Source: Mixophyes australis (taxonomy: Eukaryota; Chordata; Amphibia; Anura; Limnodynastidae). From it: a stretch of 64,000 nt of DNA. The stretch covers positions 279,392,960 to 279,456,959 of the forward strand of contig JAVHZZ010000002.1 of the NCBI GenBank assembly GCA_036250195.1. The letters run 5' to 3'. The position numbers and the translations under genes are program-made. The notes beneath the pieces are model-generated. The model saw only the letters and a program-made list of their open reading frames with translations. It was not told the origin of the DNA and made no database searches. Shown in pieces: positions 47,104-56,284 of the stretch (positions are counted from its first letter, which is position 1; each line of letters starts with the position of its first letter).

Positions 47104-49237
47104 GAGCTCAACTTCAGAAAATGTTACTGTCTAAAACCCAACTTGCATTAATGAGACTTCAACAAAGATTCTATGTGGCTGGGAACCAATCAGGGAAGCT
47201 TTTAGCTAGGAAATTTAGAGGCCAATGGGCCCAGAATAGAATTAAATATTTAATAGATTCTTCAGGAAAGAAAGTCTCTAATCCCAGGGACATTGCCAAC
47301 ATGTTTGCTCAATACTACTCCAAGCTATATAACTTGAAGGACGATAGGTGTACTTACCAACCAAGCTCAGAAGACATAGAGTGGTTTTTGCACAGCCTAA
47401 ATATCCCGACTACTGACTCAGTGACGGAGGCCGTCCTGTCTGCACCATGGTCTTGAGCTAAAATCCAGGAAGTTATTAAGAAACTTCCTTCAGATAAGGA
47501 TCCAGGGCCAGATGGCTATATAAATGGCTTTTACGTGACATTTCATGAGGAGCTCCACCCGTTGCTTGAGCATTTGTTCAATGAAGGTACATCTCGAGGG
47601 TCATTCCCACCTGAAATGTTAGAGTCACAGTTGGTTACCATTCCTAAGCCGGGGAAGGACCCTACCTCGTGTCTCAATTACAGACCAATAGCCCTCCTAA
47701 ATTCAGATATTAGAATCTATGCTAAATTGATAGCGAATAGACTTAATGGACTTCTCCTGGAACTGGCTCACCCTGGCCAGGTGGGATATGTTCTGGGGCG
47801 CCAAGCCTCAGACAATACTAGAAGGGTGCTCAACATTCTAGAATGGGTGTCAAATTCCCAGTCGGAGGTAATAGCTCTGTCCCTTGACGCTGAGAAGGCT
47901 TTCGATAGACTACATTGGGGATATATGGAGAGGGTCCTTCTCCGGTTCGGATTTCAAGGTAAATTTTTGTCAGCTTTCTCCGCACTATACTCTAATCCTT
48001 CAGCTAAGGTGTTTAGTAATGGTTTTGTGTCAGATAGTTTCCAGATCTCAAATGGTACAAGACAGGGTTGCCCACTATCGCCACTGATTTTGGTTCTGGA
48101 AATGGAACCTCTTGAGATAGTTGTTAGATCTTCACCATTATTCCCAGGTATCAGCATTAGGAACACGACACACAAATTATGTTTGTTTGCCGATGATGTC
48201 TTACTATTTGTGACCAGTCCGGAGTCCTCGCTGCCGGCGCTACATAACATAGTTGATGCATATAGTCGTGCGTCTTATTATAAAGTAAACTCAACCAAAT
48301 CAGAAGCCCTCCCAGTAAACATTCCTCCTTTGAGAATAGAGCATTTAAAAAAAACCTTCCAATACTCCTGGAAAACAATAGCTCTCCTGTATTTAGGCAT
48401 ACAGATTACCCCAACCTTGGACAACACAATTAACCTAAATTATACAGTCTTAATACAGCAGCTTCTTACATTAACTAAATCATGGGTCTGCTGCAAGGTC
48501 TCCTGGCTGGGGAGTTTGGCAACCTTTAAGATGTCGGTGTTACCGAAAATGATGTAAATATTTCGAACCATACCTGCTAACATCCCGAAACCATTGTTTG
48601 ATAAACTGCAGTTGATTATGACAACTTATGTATGGAAAAGTAAACCTCCTCTTATAGCTGGCTCTCGGATGTGTTTCCCTAAGCAACAAGGTGGCCTAGC
48701 GTTACCAGACTTACATAAATATCATAACGCTTGTTTGCTTTCCCAAATCAGAGATTGGTCTTTACCTCCAAACCAGAAACCGTCGGTTGATTTAGAGAGA
48801 GCACTAAGTACACGGTTCCCTCTAGGGGACTTGATTTGGGTCCCTAAGTCATGGCGCCCGGCAACTGCCCTTCTTCCCAAAATAACTATTGAGTCTCTAG
48901 CGGTGTGGGATAGGTTCATTGACAATAGCCAGAATATTACGGTCCCTACTATGAATATCTCACTAGCAACTGTAGCTAAACTTATTCCAGGACTAAATCT
49001 TAATCTTTAGATAGAGAATGGGGCTAGATTTTGGTCTGATCTTTTTGAGGATCAGAAGTTACTGTAATTTTCACAAATACGGGAAAAATTTCGCCTCCCC
49101 ACCCAGCTATTTTACAAATACTTGCAGATTAGGCACTGGTTCTCCACCCTCCCCAGACAGGGATTGGAAATGTCCCGAGGCCCAGCCTTAATATACACAA
49201 GACTTACAAAGATCAGGTATTACTTTCTGGTATAAAT

Positions 49238-49760
49238 TAGAGATGAGCGGGCTCGGATTCCGCTAAACCGAGCCCACCCAAACAGTGCGGATCCGAACGG
49301 GATCCGAGCACTGTTCGGATATTTGCGGTGGGCAAAAAATTGAAAACGAGGCTCTGTCGTCCAAGTCTCGCGTCGAATCTCGTGAGGGGTGGGAGGGAGG
49401 GCCCAAAACAATTCCATCTTGTACCTCTTTTTTGGCATTATGTGCTCAAGCTACCTCGGTGCAACCTTTTGGCTTAAAAACAATATTGTGAGGTGTTCAG
49501 AATAGACTGGAAATTAGTGGAAATGATTGTTATTGAATGTTATTGAGGTTAATAATAGCGTAGGAGTGAAAAAAACAAACAAACTGTTTTTTAGCACTTT
49601 TTATGTTTTTTTCAAAATAAATCCGAATCCAAAACCCTAAATCCGAACCAAAACCTTTCGTCAGGTGTTTTGCGAAACAAATCCGAACCCAAAACCTCAA
49701 GCAAATCCGAATCCAAAACACAAAACACGGGACACCAAAAGTGGCCAGTGCACATCCCTA
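49238..49760 (+). mobile_element. 523-bp non-autonomous hAT
   Basis: The ends TAGAGATGAGCGGGCTCGG and the inverse of CCAGTGCACATCCCTA match those of the 5.7-kb hAT at 4260. It is flanked by the exact 8-bp duplication GTATAAAT (49230-49237 and 49761-49768). Copy 1 shows the empty site near 24657. The interior keeps about 140 bp of the 5' end and the last part of the 3' region, so it is a deletion derivative. Confidence 0.95.
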
Positions 49761-49802
49761 GTATAAATGTCTCTTCCCTCCACCATCGAAAACTAAGACC
49801 AG

Positions 49803-49978
49803 GGGGTTAATGTATCAAGCTGAGAGTTTTCCGGCGGGTTTGAAAAACCAATCAGATTCTAGCTATCATTTATTTAGTGCAATCTACAAAATGATAGCTA
49901 GAATCTGATTGGTTGCTATAGGCAACATCTCCACTTTTCAAACCCGCCAGAAAACTCTCAGCTTGATACATTTACCCC
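49803..49978. mobile_element. 176-bp Harbinger-type MITE
   Basis: Long foldback with ends GGGGTTAATGTATCAAGC and the inverse of GCTTGATACATTTACCCC. It is flanked by the 3-bp duplication CAG (49800-49802 and 49979-49981). Copy 1 has the empty site near 24697. Non-coding. Confidence 0.9.
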
Positions 49979-50595
49979 CAGATACCAATTACAATGGGAA
50001 GCAGATCTTGATATTATGCTCACCATTGATCAATGGAAAAAAGTATTTGTTAATTCCTTCCGAATGTCCAAATGTGTGAATCATTCATAAACGATGGTGA
50101 AGCTAATTAATAGACTATATATTACTCCGACCCGTTTGCATAAAATGTGGCCTGCCCAATCTAAATCTTGTTGGAGGCAATATGATATACCAGGGGATAT
50201 AATGCATATATTCTGGAATTGTACTCTCATCAGACCATTTTGGGAACAGGTGTTTGAATTAGCTAACAAGATCACTTCTCAAAGAATAGATCCCACTCCG
50301 GAAGTATCCTTAATACAGCACTTTCCCCCATAATTCCCTATACATGCTAGAAATGTGTTTTGCCACATCTTGATTGCTGCAAGAGCACCTTTGGCACAGA
50401 ACTGGAAATCCCTAAATCTGCCCTTGTTAAATAAAGTGATTGTGTCACGACTTGCATTCTGCAGCTGCTGTCTGCAGTGACCTGATTGGACTCATTAGGT
50501 ATTCTACTTGTAGTACCACTGCCCACCAAAGGGGCCACTGTGCTACTTGGATCATTTTCCTTGATTACTGAGAGTTGTGTCACCTGCATAAGGCC

Positions 50596-50601
50596 TATAT
50601 A
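50596..50601 (+). promoter_or_regulatory. TATA box in the 5' LTR
   Basis: TATATA, 29 bp upstream of 50625. That distance puts the expected transcription start at or next to 50625, exactly where the segment complementary to the primer site begins. Confidence 0.65.
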
Positions 50602-50624
50602 CACCTGCCTGCTTCATACGGTCT

Positions 50625-50636
50625 GGGCCAGATCAT
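50625..50636 (+). promoter_or_regulatory. Predicted RNA 5' end, self-primer sequence
   Basis: GGGCCAGATCAT is the exact reverse complement of 50986-50997. In Tf1/sushi-type elements the first ~11 nt of the RNA fold back onto the primer site to start reverse transcription. The geometry here fits that. Confidence 0.6.
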
Positions 50637-50924
50637 CAGGTCATTCCTAGGAGCATTCCCTGTTCTCAGCTTCTGTCTGCTATCTGGACTCCTGCATGTT
50701 TTTTCCATTGAATTCACTACTGCTGTTGTCTGCTACTTGGACTCCTACAAATTACTTCATTGAATACTCTACTGCTGTTACCTGCTACTGGACTCCTGCA
50801 TCTTCAACCATTATACCTTGTACTTGTAGTTCTACGCTGCCTGTTGAAATCTACTATTGCAGTTACCTGTTTCTCATCTGCACTTTGAACTGTCTCATGA
50901 GTTACCTTGTCATCTGTGTTTGTT

Positions 50925-50930
50925 AATAAA
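50925..50930 (+). promoter_or_regulatory. Poly(A) signal in the LTR
   Basis: AATAAA about 58 bp before the LTR end, placing the R/U5 border near 50945-50955. Confidence 0.7.
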
Positions 50931-50985
50931 CTCATTATAACCACTTATACCCTCTCCGTGGTCATACCTGGGAAATCCTGACAGT

Positions 50986-50997
50986 ATGATCTGGCCC
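50986..50997 (+). promoter_or_regulatory. Putative self-priming primer-binding site
   Basis: ATGATCTGGCCC begins 2 nt after the 5' LTR and pairs perfectly over 12 nt with 50625-50636. I recognised no tRNA 3' end match. Confidence 0.6.
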
Positions 50998-51083
50998 TAA
51001 TACCGAGCCTGCTGCTGCACGGCTTTCATCCCTCTTTGAAAAGGATTTCCAGGGGAGTGACCTACTCTGTATTCATTAAGACC

Positions 51084-54000
51084 ATGGCTACTATTTCCTC
51101 CGAAAATTCCCTGTTTCAATTGCTCCAAGTGGACATTCTGCAACTTCGCACTCAAATAGAGCAAGTATCTTCTTTGTTGAATCAAGTGCTCAAGCAACTT
51201 CCAGTTTCCACCCCTGGTACATGCTGCAGTAAGGAGTCTAACTGTGCTGCTAACATTTCATTATCAAATTTGTCTGCCTTTGACTCTCTGCAAGCAGCAC
51301 CTTCCAATAGTCCTGTAACAAATTCCAGGTTTTCAGGTGCTCCACGCCCCCACCTGACCGAAGAGGAGCGATGGCGCAGGAGGACCTACAAACTGTGTCT
51401 TTACTGTGCCAGTGATTTACATTTTTTACAGGATTGCCCGCTCCGTAGACTCCGACCATCTTCAACCTCTATCTCCAGCTCTGAGTTACAAGCTTCTGTC
51501 TTCATTCCAGACATGTTATCTGCTCCCATGAGAACCCGGGTTCCCCAGTTCAACCCAGAGGGGGCGCTGCCCTTAAAGTTTGCTCCAGAGGGGGCGCTGC
51601 CCTTAAAGTTTGCTCCAGAGGGGGCGCTGCCCTTAAAGTTTGCTCCAGAGGGGGCGCTGCCCTTAAAGTTTGCTCCAGAGGGGGCGCTGCCCTTAAAGTC
51701 TGCTCCAGAGGGGGCGCTGCCCTTCCAGTCTGCTCCAGAGGGGGCGCTGCCCTTCCAGTCTGCTCCAGAGGGGGCGCTGCCCTTCCAGTCTGCTCCAGAG
51801 GGGGCGCTGCCCTTCCAGTCTGCTCCAGAGGGGGCGCTGCCCTTCCAGTCTGCTCCAGAGGGGGCGCTGCCCTTCCAGTCTGCTCCAGAGGGGGCGCTGC
51901 CCTTCCAGTCTGCTCCAGAGGGGGCGCTGCCCTTCCAGTCTTCTCCAGAGGGGGCGCTGCCCTTCCAGTCTGCTCCAGAGGGGGCGCTGCCCTTCCAGTC
52001 TGCTCCAGAGGGGGCGCTGCCCTTCCAGTCTGCTCCAGAGGGGGCGCTGCCCTTACCGTCTGCTCCAGAGGGGGCGCTGCCCTTACCGTCTGCTCCAGAG
52101 GGGGCGCTGCCCTTACCGTCTGCTCCAGAGGGGGCGCTGCCCTTACCGTCTGCTCCAGAGGGGGCGCTGCCCTTACCGTCTGCTCCAGAGGGGGCGCTGC
52201 CCTTACCGTCTGCTCCAGAGGGGGCGCTGCCCTTACCGTCTGCTCCAGAGGGGGCGCTGCCCTTACCGTCTGCTCCAGAGGGGGCGCTGCCCTTCCAGTC
52301 TTCTCCAGAGGGGGCGCTGCCCTTCCAGTCTTCTCCAGAGGGGGCGCTGCCCTTCCAGTCTTCTCCAGAGGGGGCGCTGCCCTTCCAGTCTTCTCCAGAG
52401 GGGGCGCTGCCCTTCCAGTCTGCTCCAGAGGGGGCGCTGCCCTTCCAGTCTTCTCCAGAGGGGGCGCTGCCCTTCCCGTCTGCTCCAGAGGGGGCGCTGC
52501 CCTTCCCGTCTGCTCCAGAGGGGGCGCTGCCCTTCCCGTCTGCTCCAGAGGGGGCGCTGCCCTTCCCGTCTGCTCCAGAGGGGGCGCTGCCCTTCCCGTC
52601 TGCTCCAGAGGGGGCGCTGCCCTTCCCGTCTGCTCCAGAGGGGGCGCTGCCCTTCCCGTCTGCTCCAGAGGGGGCGCTGCCCTTCCCGTCTGCTCCAGAG
52701 GGGGCGCTGCCCTTCCCGTCTGCTCCAGAGGGGGCGCTGCCCTTCCAGTCTGCTCCAGAGGGGGCGCTGCCCTTACCGTCTGCTCCAGAGGGGGCGCTGC
52801 CCTTACCGTCTGCTCCAGAGGGGGCGCTGCCCTTACCGTCTGCTCCAGAGGGGGCGCTGCCCTTACCGTCTGCTCCAGAGGGGGCGCTGCCCTTACCGTC
52901 TGCTCCAGAGGGGGCGCTGCCCTTACCGTCTGCTCCAGAGGGGGCGCTGCCCTTACCGTCTGCTCCAGAGGGGGCGCTGCCCTTACCGTCTGCTCCAGAG
53001 GGGGCGCTGCCCTTACCGTCTGCTCCAGAGGGGGCGCTGCCCTTCCAGTCTTCTCCAGAGGGGGCGCTGCCCTTCCAGTCTTCTCCAGAGGGGGCGCTGC
53101 CCTTCCAGTCTTCTCCAGAGGGGGCGCTGCCCTTCCAGTCTGCTCCAGAGGGGGCGCTGCCCTTCCAGTCTTCTCCAGAGGGGGCGCTGCCCTTCCCGTC
53201 TGCTCCAGAGGGGGCGCTGCCCTTCCCGTCTGCTCCAGAGGGGGCGCTGCCCTTCCCGTCTGCTCCAGAGGGGGCGCTGCCCTTCCCGTCTGCTCCAGAG
53301 GGGGCGCTGCCCTTCCCGTCTGCTCCAGAGGGGGCGCTGCCCTTCCCGTCTGCTCCAGAGGGGGCGCTGCCCTTCCCGTCTGCTCCAGAGGGGGCGCTGC
53401 CCTTAAAGACTTCTCCAGAGGGGGTCCTGTCCCTCCAGTCTGCTCCAGAAGAGTTCCATGTGGTCCAGCCCGAGTTGCCAGTCCATGTCCATGCGGTCCA
53501 GCCCGAGTTGCCAGTCCATGTCCATGCGGTCCAGCCCGAGTTGCCAGTCCATGTCCATGCGGTCCAGCCCGAGTTGCCAGTCCATGCGGTCCAGCCCGAG
53601 TTGCCAGTCAATGCGGTCCAGCCCGAGTTGCCAGTCAATGCGGTCCAGCCCGAGTTGCCAGTCCATGCGGTCCAGCCCGAGTTACCACTTGGTGCTGTCT
53701 GCCCTCAGGCTTCTCAAAGTGCTGTCTGCCCTCAGGCTTCTCAAAGTGCTGTCTGCCCTCAGGCTTCTCAAAGTGCTGTCTGCCCTCAGGCTTCTCAAAG
53801 TGCTGTCTGCCCTCAGGCTTCTCAAAGTGTTGTCTGCCCCGAGGCTTCTCTCAGTGCTGTTCCTGCCAAGCCTGCCACCCAGTCCGGGCCTGCTGCCAAG
53901 TCGGAGCTACCACCTACGTTCAATGGGGATATTCAGCAATTTCATGCCCTCAATAAGTTTTGTATATCCTATTTTCCCTTTGTATTTGACCTCCTTGATA

Positions 54001-54416
54001 CCCAACGAAAGCAGGTGTTTTACATGTTGGCCAACTTTACAGGGAAAGCTCTGGAATGGGTAGAGCCTTTAATTGAAACCCAAGATGCCATCCTGTCTGA
54101 TTTACAACTTTTTACTGAGGCCGTGATCAAAGAATTTACACCAGCACTTGCCAATCCCACTCCCAGTGCTTCATCTATGCTTCATGTTCTATCTCCGGCT
54201 ACTCCAACCTTGAGATTATCGTTTTCTTCGCTCCATTTCCAGCAACCTTCTAAAAACCACAAAAAGAAAGTAAAGAAGAAGAAGAAGAAGAAAGATTCTC
54301 CTGGATCTCAACTCCCCTGTGGTGTGGTCTCTATACCCTTCCCGTCCTTGCATGAAGCCTTCTCAACTACATGCCCAATTCTGGATTATGACTCTGACCT
54401 TTCCGACCATTCCTAG
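51084..54416 (+). CDS. Gag-like protein with permuted domains and 63 decapeptide repeats
   Basis: The start at 51084 was chosen over the in-frame ATG at 51036 because its context is ACCATGG. The product is 1,110 residues. In order: a Leu-rich probable coiled coil (about 12-45); a basic segment and a zinc knuckle of type CX2CX4HX4C (C105, C108, H113, C118); 63 decapeptide repeats of PEGALP plus four variable residues (about 158-787); HAVQPELPV repeats; AVCPQASQS repeats; then a capsid-like segment (about 940-1022) with FNGDIQQFHALNKFC and FTGKALEWV; a Lys run (KKKVKKKKKKK); and an acidic end. Ty3-type Gag normally has capsid before the zinc knuckle, so the order is reversed and the second half of the capsid is missing. 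It probably forms or joins particles that package this RNA; that is inference. The frame is intact despite the repeats. Confidence 0.85.
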   Translation: MATISSENSLFQLLQVDILQLRTQIEQVSSLLNQVLKQLPVSTPGTCCSKESNCAANISLSNLSAFDSLQAAPSNSPVTNSRFSGAPRPHLTEEERWRRRTYKLCLYCASDLHFLQDCPLRRLRPSSTSISSSELQASVFIPDMLSAPMRTRVPQFNPEGALPLKFAPEGALPLKFAPEGALPLKFAPEGALPLKFAPEGALPLKSAPEGALPFQSAPEGALPFQSAPEGALPFQSAPEGALPFQSAPEGALPFQSAPEGALPFQSAPEGALPFQSAPEGALPFQSSPEGALPFQSAPEGALPFQSAPEGALPFQSAPEGALPLPSAPEGALPLPSAPEGALPLPSAPEGALPLPSAPEGALPLPSAPEGALPLPSAPEGALPLPSAPEGALPLPSAPEGALPFQSSPEGALPFQSSPEGALPFQSSPEGALPFQSSPEGALPFQSAPEGALPFQSSPEGALPFPSAPEGALPFPSAPEGALPFPSAPEGALPFPSAPEGALPFPSAPEGALPFPSAPEGALPFPSAPEGALPFPSAPEGALPFPSAPEGALPFQSAPEGALPLPSAPEGALPLPSAPEGALPLPSAPEGALPLPSAPEGALPLPSAPEGALPLPSAPEGALPLPSAPEGALPLPSAPEGALPLPSAPEGALPFQSSPEGALPFQSSPEGALPFQSSPEGALPFQSAPEGALPFQSSPEGALPFPSAPEGALPFPSAPEGALPFPSAPEGALPFPSAPEGALPFPSAPEGALPFPSAPEGALPFPSAPEGALPLKTSPEGVLSLQSAPEEFHVVQPELPVHVHAVQPELPVHVHAVQPELPVHVHAVQPELPVHAVQPELPVNAVQPELPVNAVQPELPVHAVQPELPLGAVCPQASQSAVCPQASQSAVCPQASQSAVCPQASQSAVCPQASQSVVCPEASLSAVPAKPATQSGPAAKSELPPTFNGDIQQFHALNKFCISYFPFVFDLLDTQRKQVFYMLANFTGKALEWVEPLIETQDAILSDLQLFTEAVIKEFTPALANPTPSASSMLHVLSPATPTLRLSFSSLHFQQPSKNHKKKVKKKKKKKDSPGSQLPCGVVSIPFPSLHEAFSTTCPILDYDSDLSDHS
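51555..53444 (+). repeat. 30-bp coding array, 63 units
   Basis: Every unit is exactly 30 bp, starting CCAGAGGGGGCGCTGCCCTT, so no frame is ever lost. The last unit has diverged (PEGVLS). Units fall in blocks by their last four residues: LKFA/LKSA, FQSA, LPSA, FQSS, FPSA. The order LPSA, FQSS, FQSA, FQSS, FPSA occurs twice (units 17-39 and 41-61), a higher-order duplication. The reverse strand is open too, a side effect of the period. Confidence 0.97.
53460..53690 (+). repeat. 27/33-bp coding repeats
   Basis: About eight units encoding AVQPELPV, joined by H, N or HVH, in frame. Confidence 0.9.
53691..53850 (+). repeat. 27-bp coding repeats
   Basis: Six units encoding AVCPQASQS, in frame, directly after the previous array. 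Confidence 0.9.
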
Positions 54417-54443
54417 TATTTGGGCGTCTGGAATCCGCCCTTT

Positions 54444-54453
54444 AAGGAGGGGG
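54444..54453 (+). promoter_or_regulatory. Polypurine tract
   Basis: AAGGAGGGGG three bases before the 3' LTR, in the usual place for plus-strand priming. Confidence 0.85.
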
Positions 54454-54456
54454 TAC

Positions 54457-54997
54457 TGTCACGACTTGCATTCTGCAGCTGCTGTCTGCAGTGACCTGAT
54501 TGGACTCATTAGGTATTCTACTTGTAGTACCACTGCCCACCAAAGGGGCCACTGTGCTACTTGGATCATTTTCCTTGATTACTGAGAGTTGTGTCACCTG
54601 CATAAGGCCTATATACACCTGCCTGCTTCATACGGTCTGGGCCAGATCATCAGGTCATTCCTAGGAGCATTCCCTGTTCTCAGCTTCTGTCTGCTATCTG
54701 GACTCCTGCATGTTTTTTCCATTGAATTCACTACTGCTGTTGTCTGCTACTTGGACTCCTACAAATTACTTCATTGAATACTCTACTGCTGTTACCTGCT
54801 ACTGGACTCCTGCATCTTCAACCATTATACCTTGTACTTGTAGTTCTACGCTGCCTGTTGAAATCTACTATTGCAGTTACCTGTTTCTCATCTGCACTTT
54901 GAACTGTCTCATGAGTTACCTTGTCATCTGTGTTTGTTAATAAACTCATTATAACCACTTATACCCTCTCCGTGGTCATACCTGGGAAATCCTGACA
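54457..54997 (+). repeat. 3' LTR
   Basis: 541 bp, offset exactly 4,014 bp from the 5' LTR with no length difference. Confidence 0.96.
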
Positions 54998-55454
54998 GAT
55001 TGCTAAAGTACAGTTTAGCTTCGAGATGGAGACAATGGGGATGCCATATTCCTCCTCCCCTTCCTCACCCCTAATGAAGTGGTTTGCCTGGCATGTGTAT
55101 ATTACAGAGGGTGAGGGGGCAACCATGGCTCAAGCTGACTCCTTGCTCCCCCTTTCACCATTCTCCTTGAATGAGCCCCCATCAGGATCCACATAGAAAA
55201 AATTTTTTTTTTTTTAGGTGAATGACCCACTGAGTGTTTGACCTCTACGGTTCTGTTGCATAATTGACCTACAGAGTTAATAGCTTGTACTGTACTTTGT
55301 ATTGTAATTTTGGTGCTGTGTAAAGTGTTCCTCCTCACTATGTATCCCCCCTTCCCCTCTCTTATTTTTGGCCTTCCCTTCCCCTCCCCTTTCTTTTTTT
55401 CTGCATCCCTCGAATTTGGAAGAAAAATAAAAATACTATTGAAGTTAAAAAAAA

Positions 55455-56251
55455 GGACATGCACAGTTTAGCAAACCAAGCACTTCAGCGACAAGGAGTG
55501 CCACTTTTGTGGCTGAAGTGGGGAGTCAAACAAACCAAGCACAAAACAAGCTAACAATGGGCTTAAGGCAAGTAAGCTAACAGTGCTGTCAATGAACTCT
55601 ACAGTGGCAAGATGTTGTTGTCATCATCTTCAGCTTCATCCTCACCCTTATCAGTATGTACATCATCCTCACACAATATTAACTCATCCCCACTGGAATT
55701 CACCATTACTGAAGTCTCTGTACTTTGATTTAATTGGCGGTAAAGACCTTCCTCGTGGAATTTGTGTCACGCCTGAGAATTTGTCTGTACCCAGATTGGG
55801 TTGTGTCTCTGGAGCTGGACTGGTGACTATGTGGACAAAACTGGGTGTCCTGATAATGTTCCTCTGCATGTAGTGAAAGGACTGGTGCCGATGGTGATTA
55901 CACTAGCAGAGGAGAGCAAACAAGAACTGGATTGCTGGACAGGAATAGATCGGTGCAGGAGGCTACTTCCTACCTCTTCGCTGCCTTTCCAAGTTTCCCT
56001 TGTGGCCCACAGGCTCTGTTGTTTTCAGACCTCTCTGTAATATACTGTCCAGTCTGTCTCCACTCCAGAGATCCCTCCAGAATCAGAATATGGGTGTGGC
56101 CATCTTGGATTCAGTCACATCATTCCTCTCAGCAACTCCGAGTGCTGCTTCTGCCCAGCTGACTGCAGTCTCCAGCTGCTTTTTGAAAATGTCTAATTAA
56201 GAGAATCACTTGGCTCAAGCTAGTAGTGTCTGAACTCACTTCACAGGTGAC
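55455..56251 (-). pseudogene. hAT transposase C-terminal remnant, reversed, copy 2
   Basis: Duplicate of 25614-26409, with the same hairpin just after the L1 tail, the acidic C-terminal block, the same ~350-bp interruption and the CEVSSDTTSLSQV block at the right edge. Confidence 0.75.
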
Positions 56252-56284
56252 TGCTTCGAATCGTTTCAACACGATATATATATA

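Larger units (their letters stand above)
50443..50983 (+). repeat. 5' LTR
   Basis: 541 bp, TGTCA...TGACA edges, matching the 3' LTR base for base as far as I can read. Confidence 0.96.
50443..54997 (+). mobile_element. Gag-only LTR retrotransposon (4,555 bp)
   Basis: Two 541-bp LTRs enclose one long frame and are flanked by the exact 5-bp duplication GATTG (50438-50442 and 54998-55002). Copy 1 shows the empty site near 25160. By eye the LTRs are identical, indicating very recent insertion. A putative primer site, a polypurine tract, a TATA box and a poly(A) signal are all present, but no protease, RT, RNase H or integrase sequence. It must be copied with enzymes supplied by another element. 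The capsid-like segment resembles Ty3-type Gag. Confidence 0.95.
44932..55195 (+). pseudogene. L1 ORF2, copy 2
   Basis: Same order as copy 1. The endonuclease part has LQETHFK and VMGDFNIV, a stop after LIITDK, then SDHAPVLW. The frame is cut by the solo LTR and the shared TGA near 47455. The RT part (47535-48557) shows NYRPIALLN, LSLDAEKAFDRL and FADDVLLF, ending at a TAA private to this copy. The C-terminal part is scattered by the hAT MITE, Harbinger MITE and LTR element. An 8-base deletion near 45506 is also private. The L1 3' tail ends near 55454. Confidence 0.88.
44818..56251. repeat. Segmental duplication, copy 2 (enlarged by insertions)
   Basis: Matches 20497-26409. Four insertions are absent from copy 1: 45191-45436, 49238-49760, 49803-49978 and 50443-54997. 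Subtracting them with their target duplications leaves 5,910 bp against 5,913 bp. Shared features include the solo LTR, the TGA after APWS, and the reversed hAT tail. Confidence 0.9.

Noticed and set aside
50575..50926. Short frames inside the LTRs
   Set aside because: They repeat exactly in both LTRs, lack domains and overlap the promoter and poly(A) regions.
51401..53638. 745-codon open frame on the minus strand
   Set aside because: It is the reverse of the 30-bp array. A period divisible by three with no stop in the unit leaves both strands open. The plus strand has the zinc knuckle, capsid-like segment, start context and LTR orientation.
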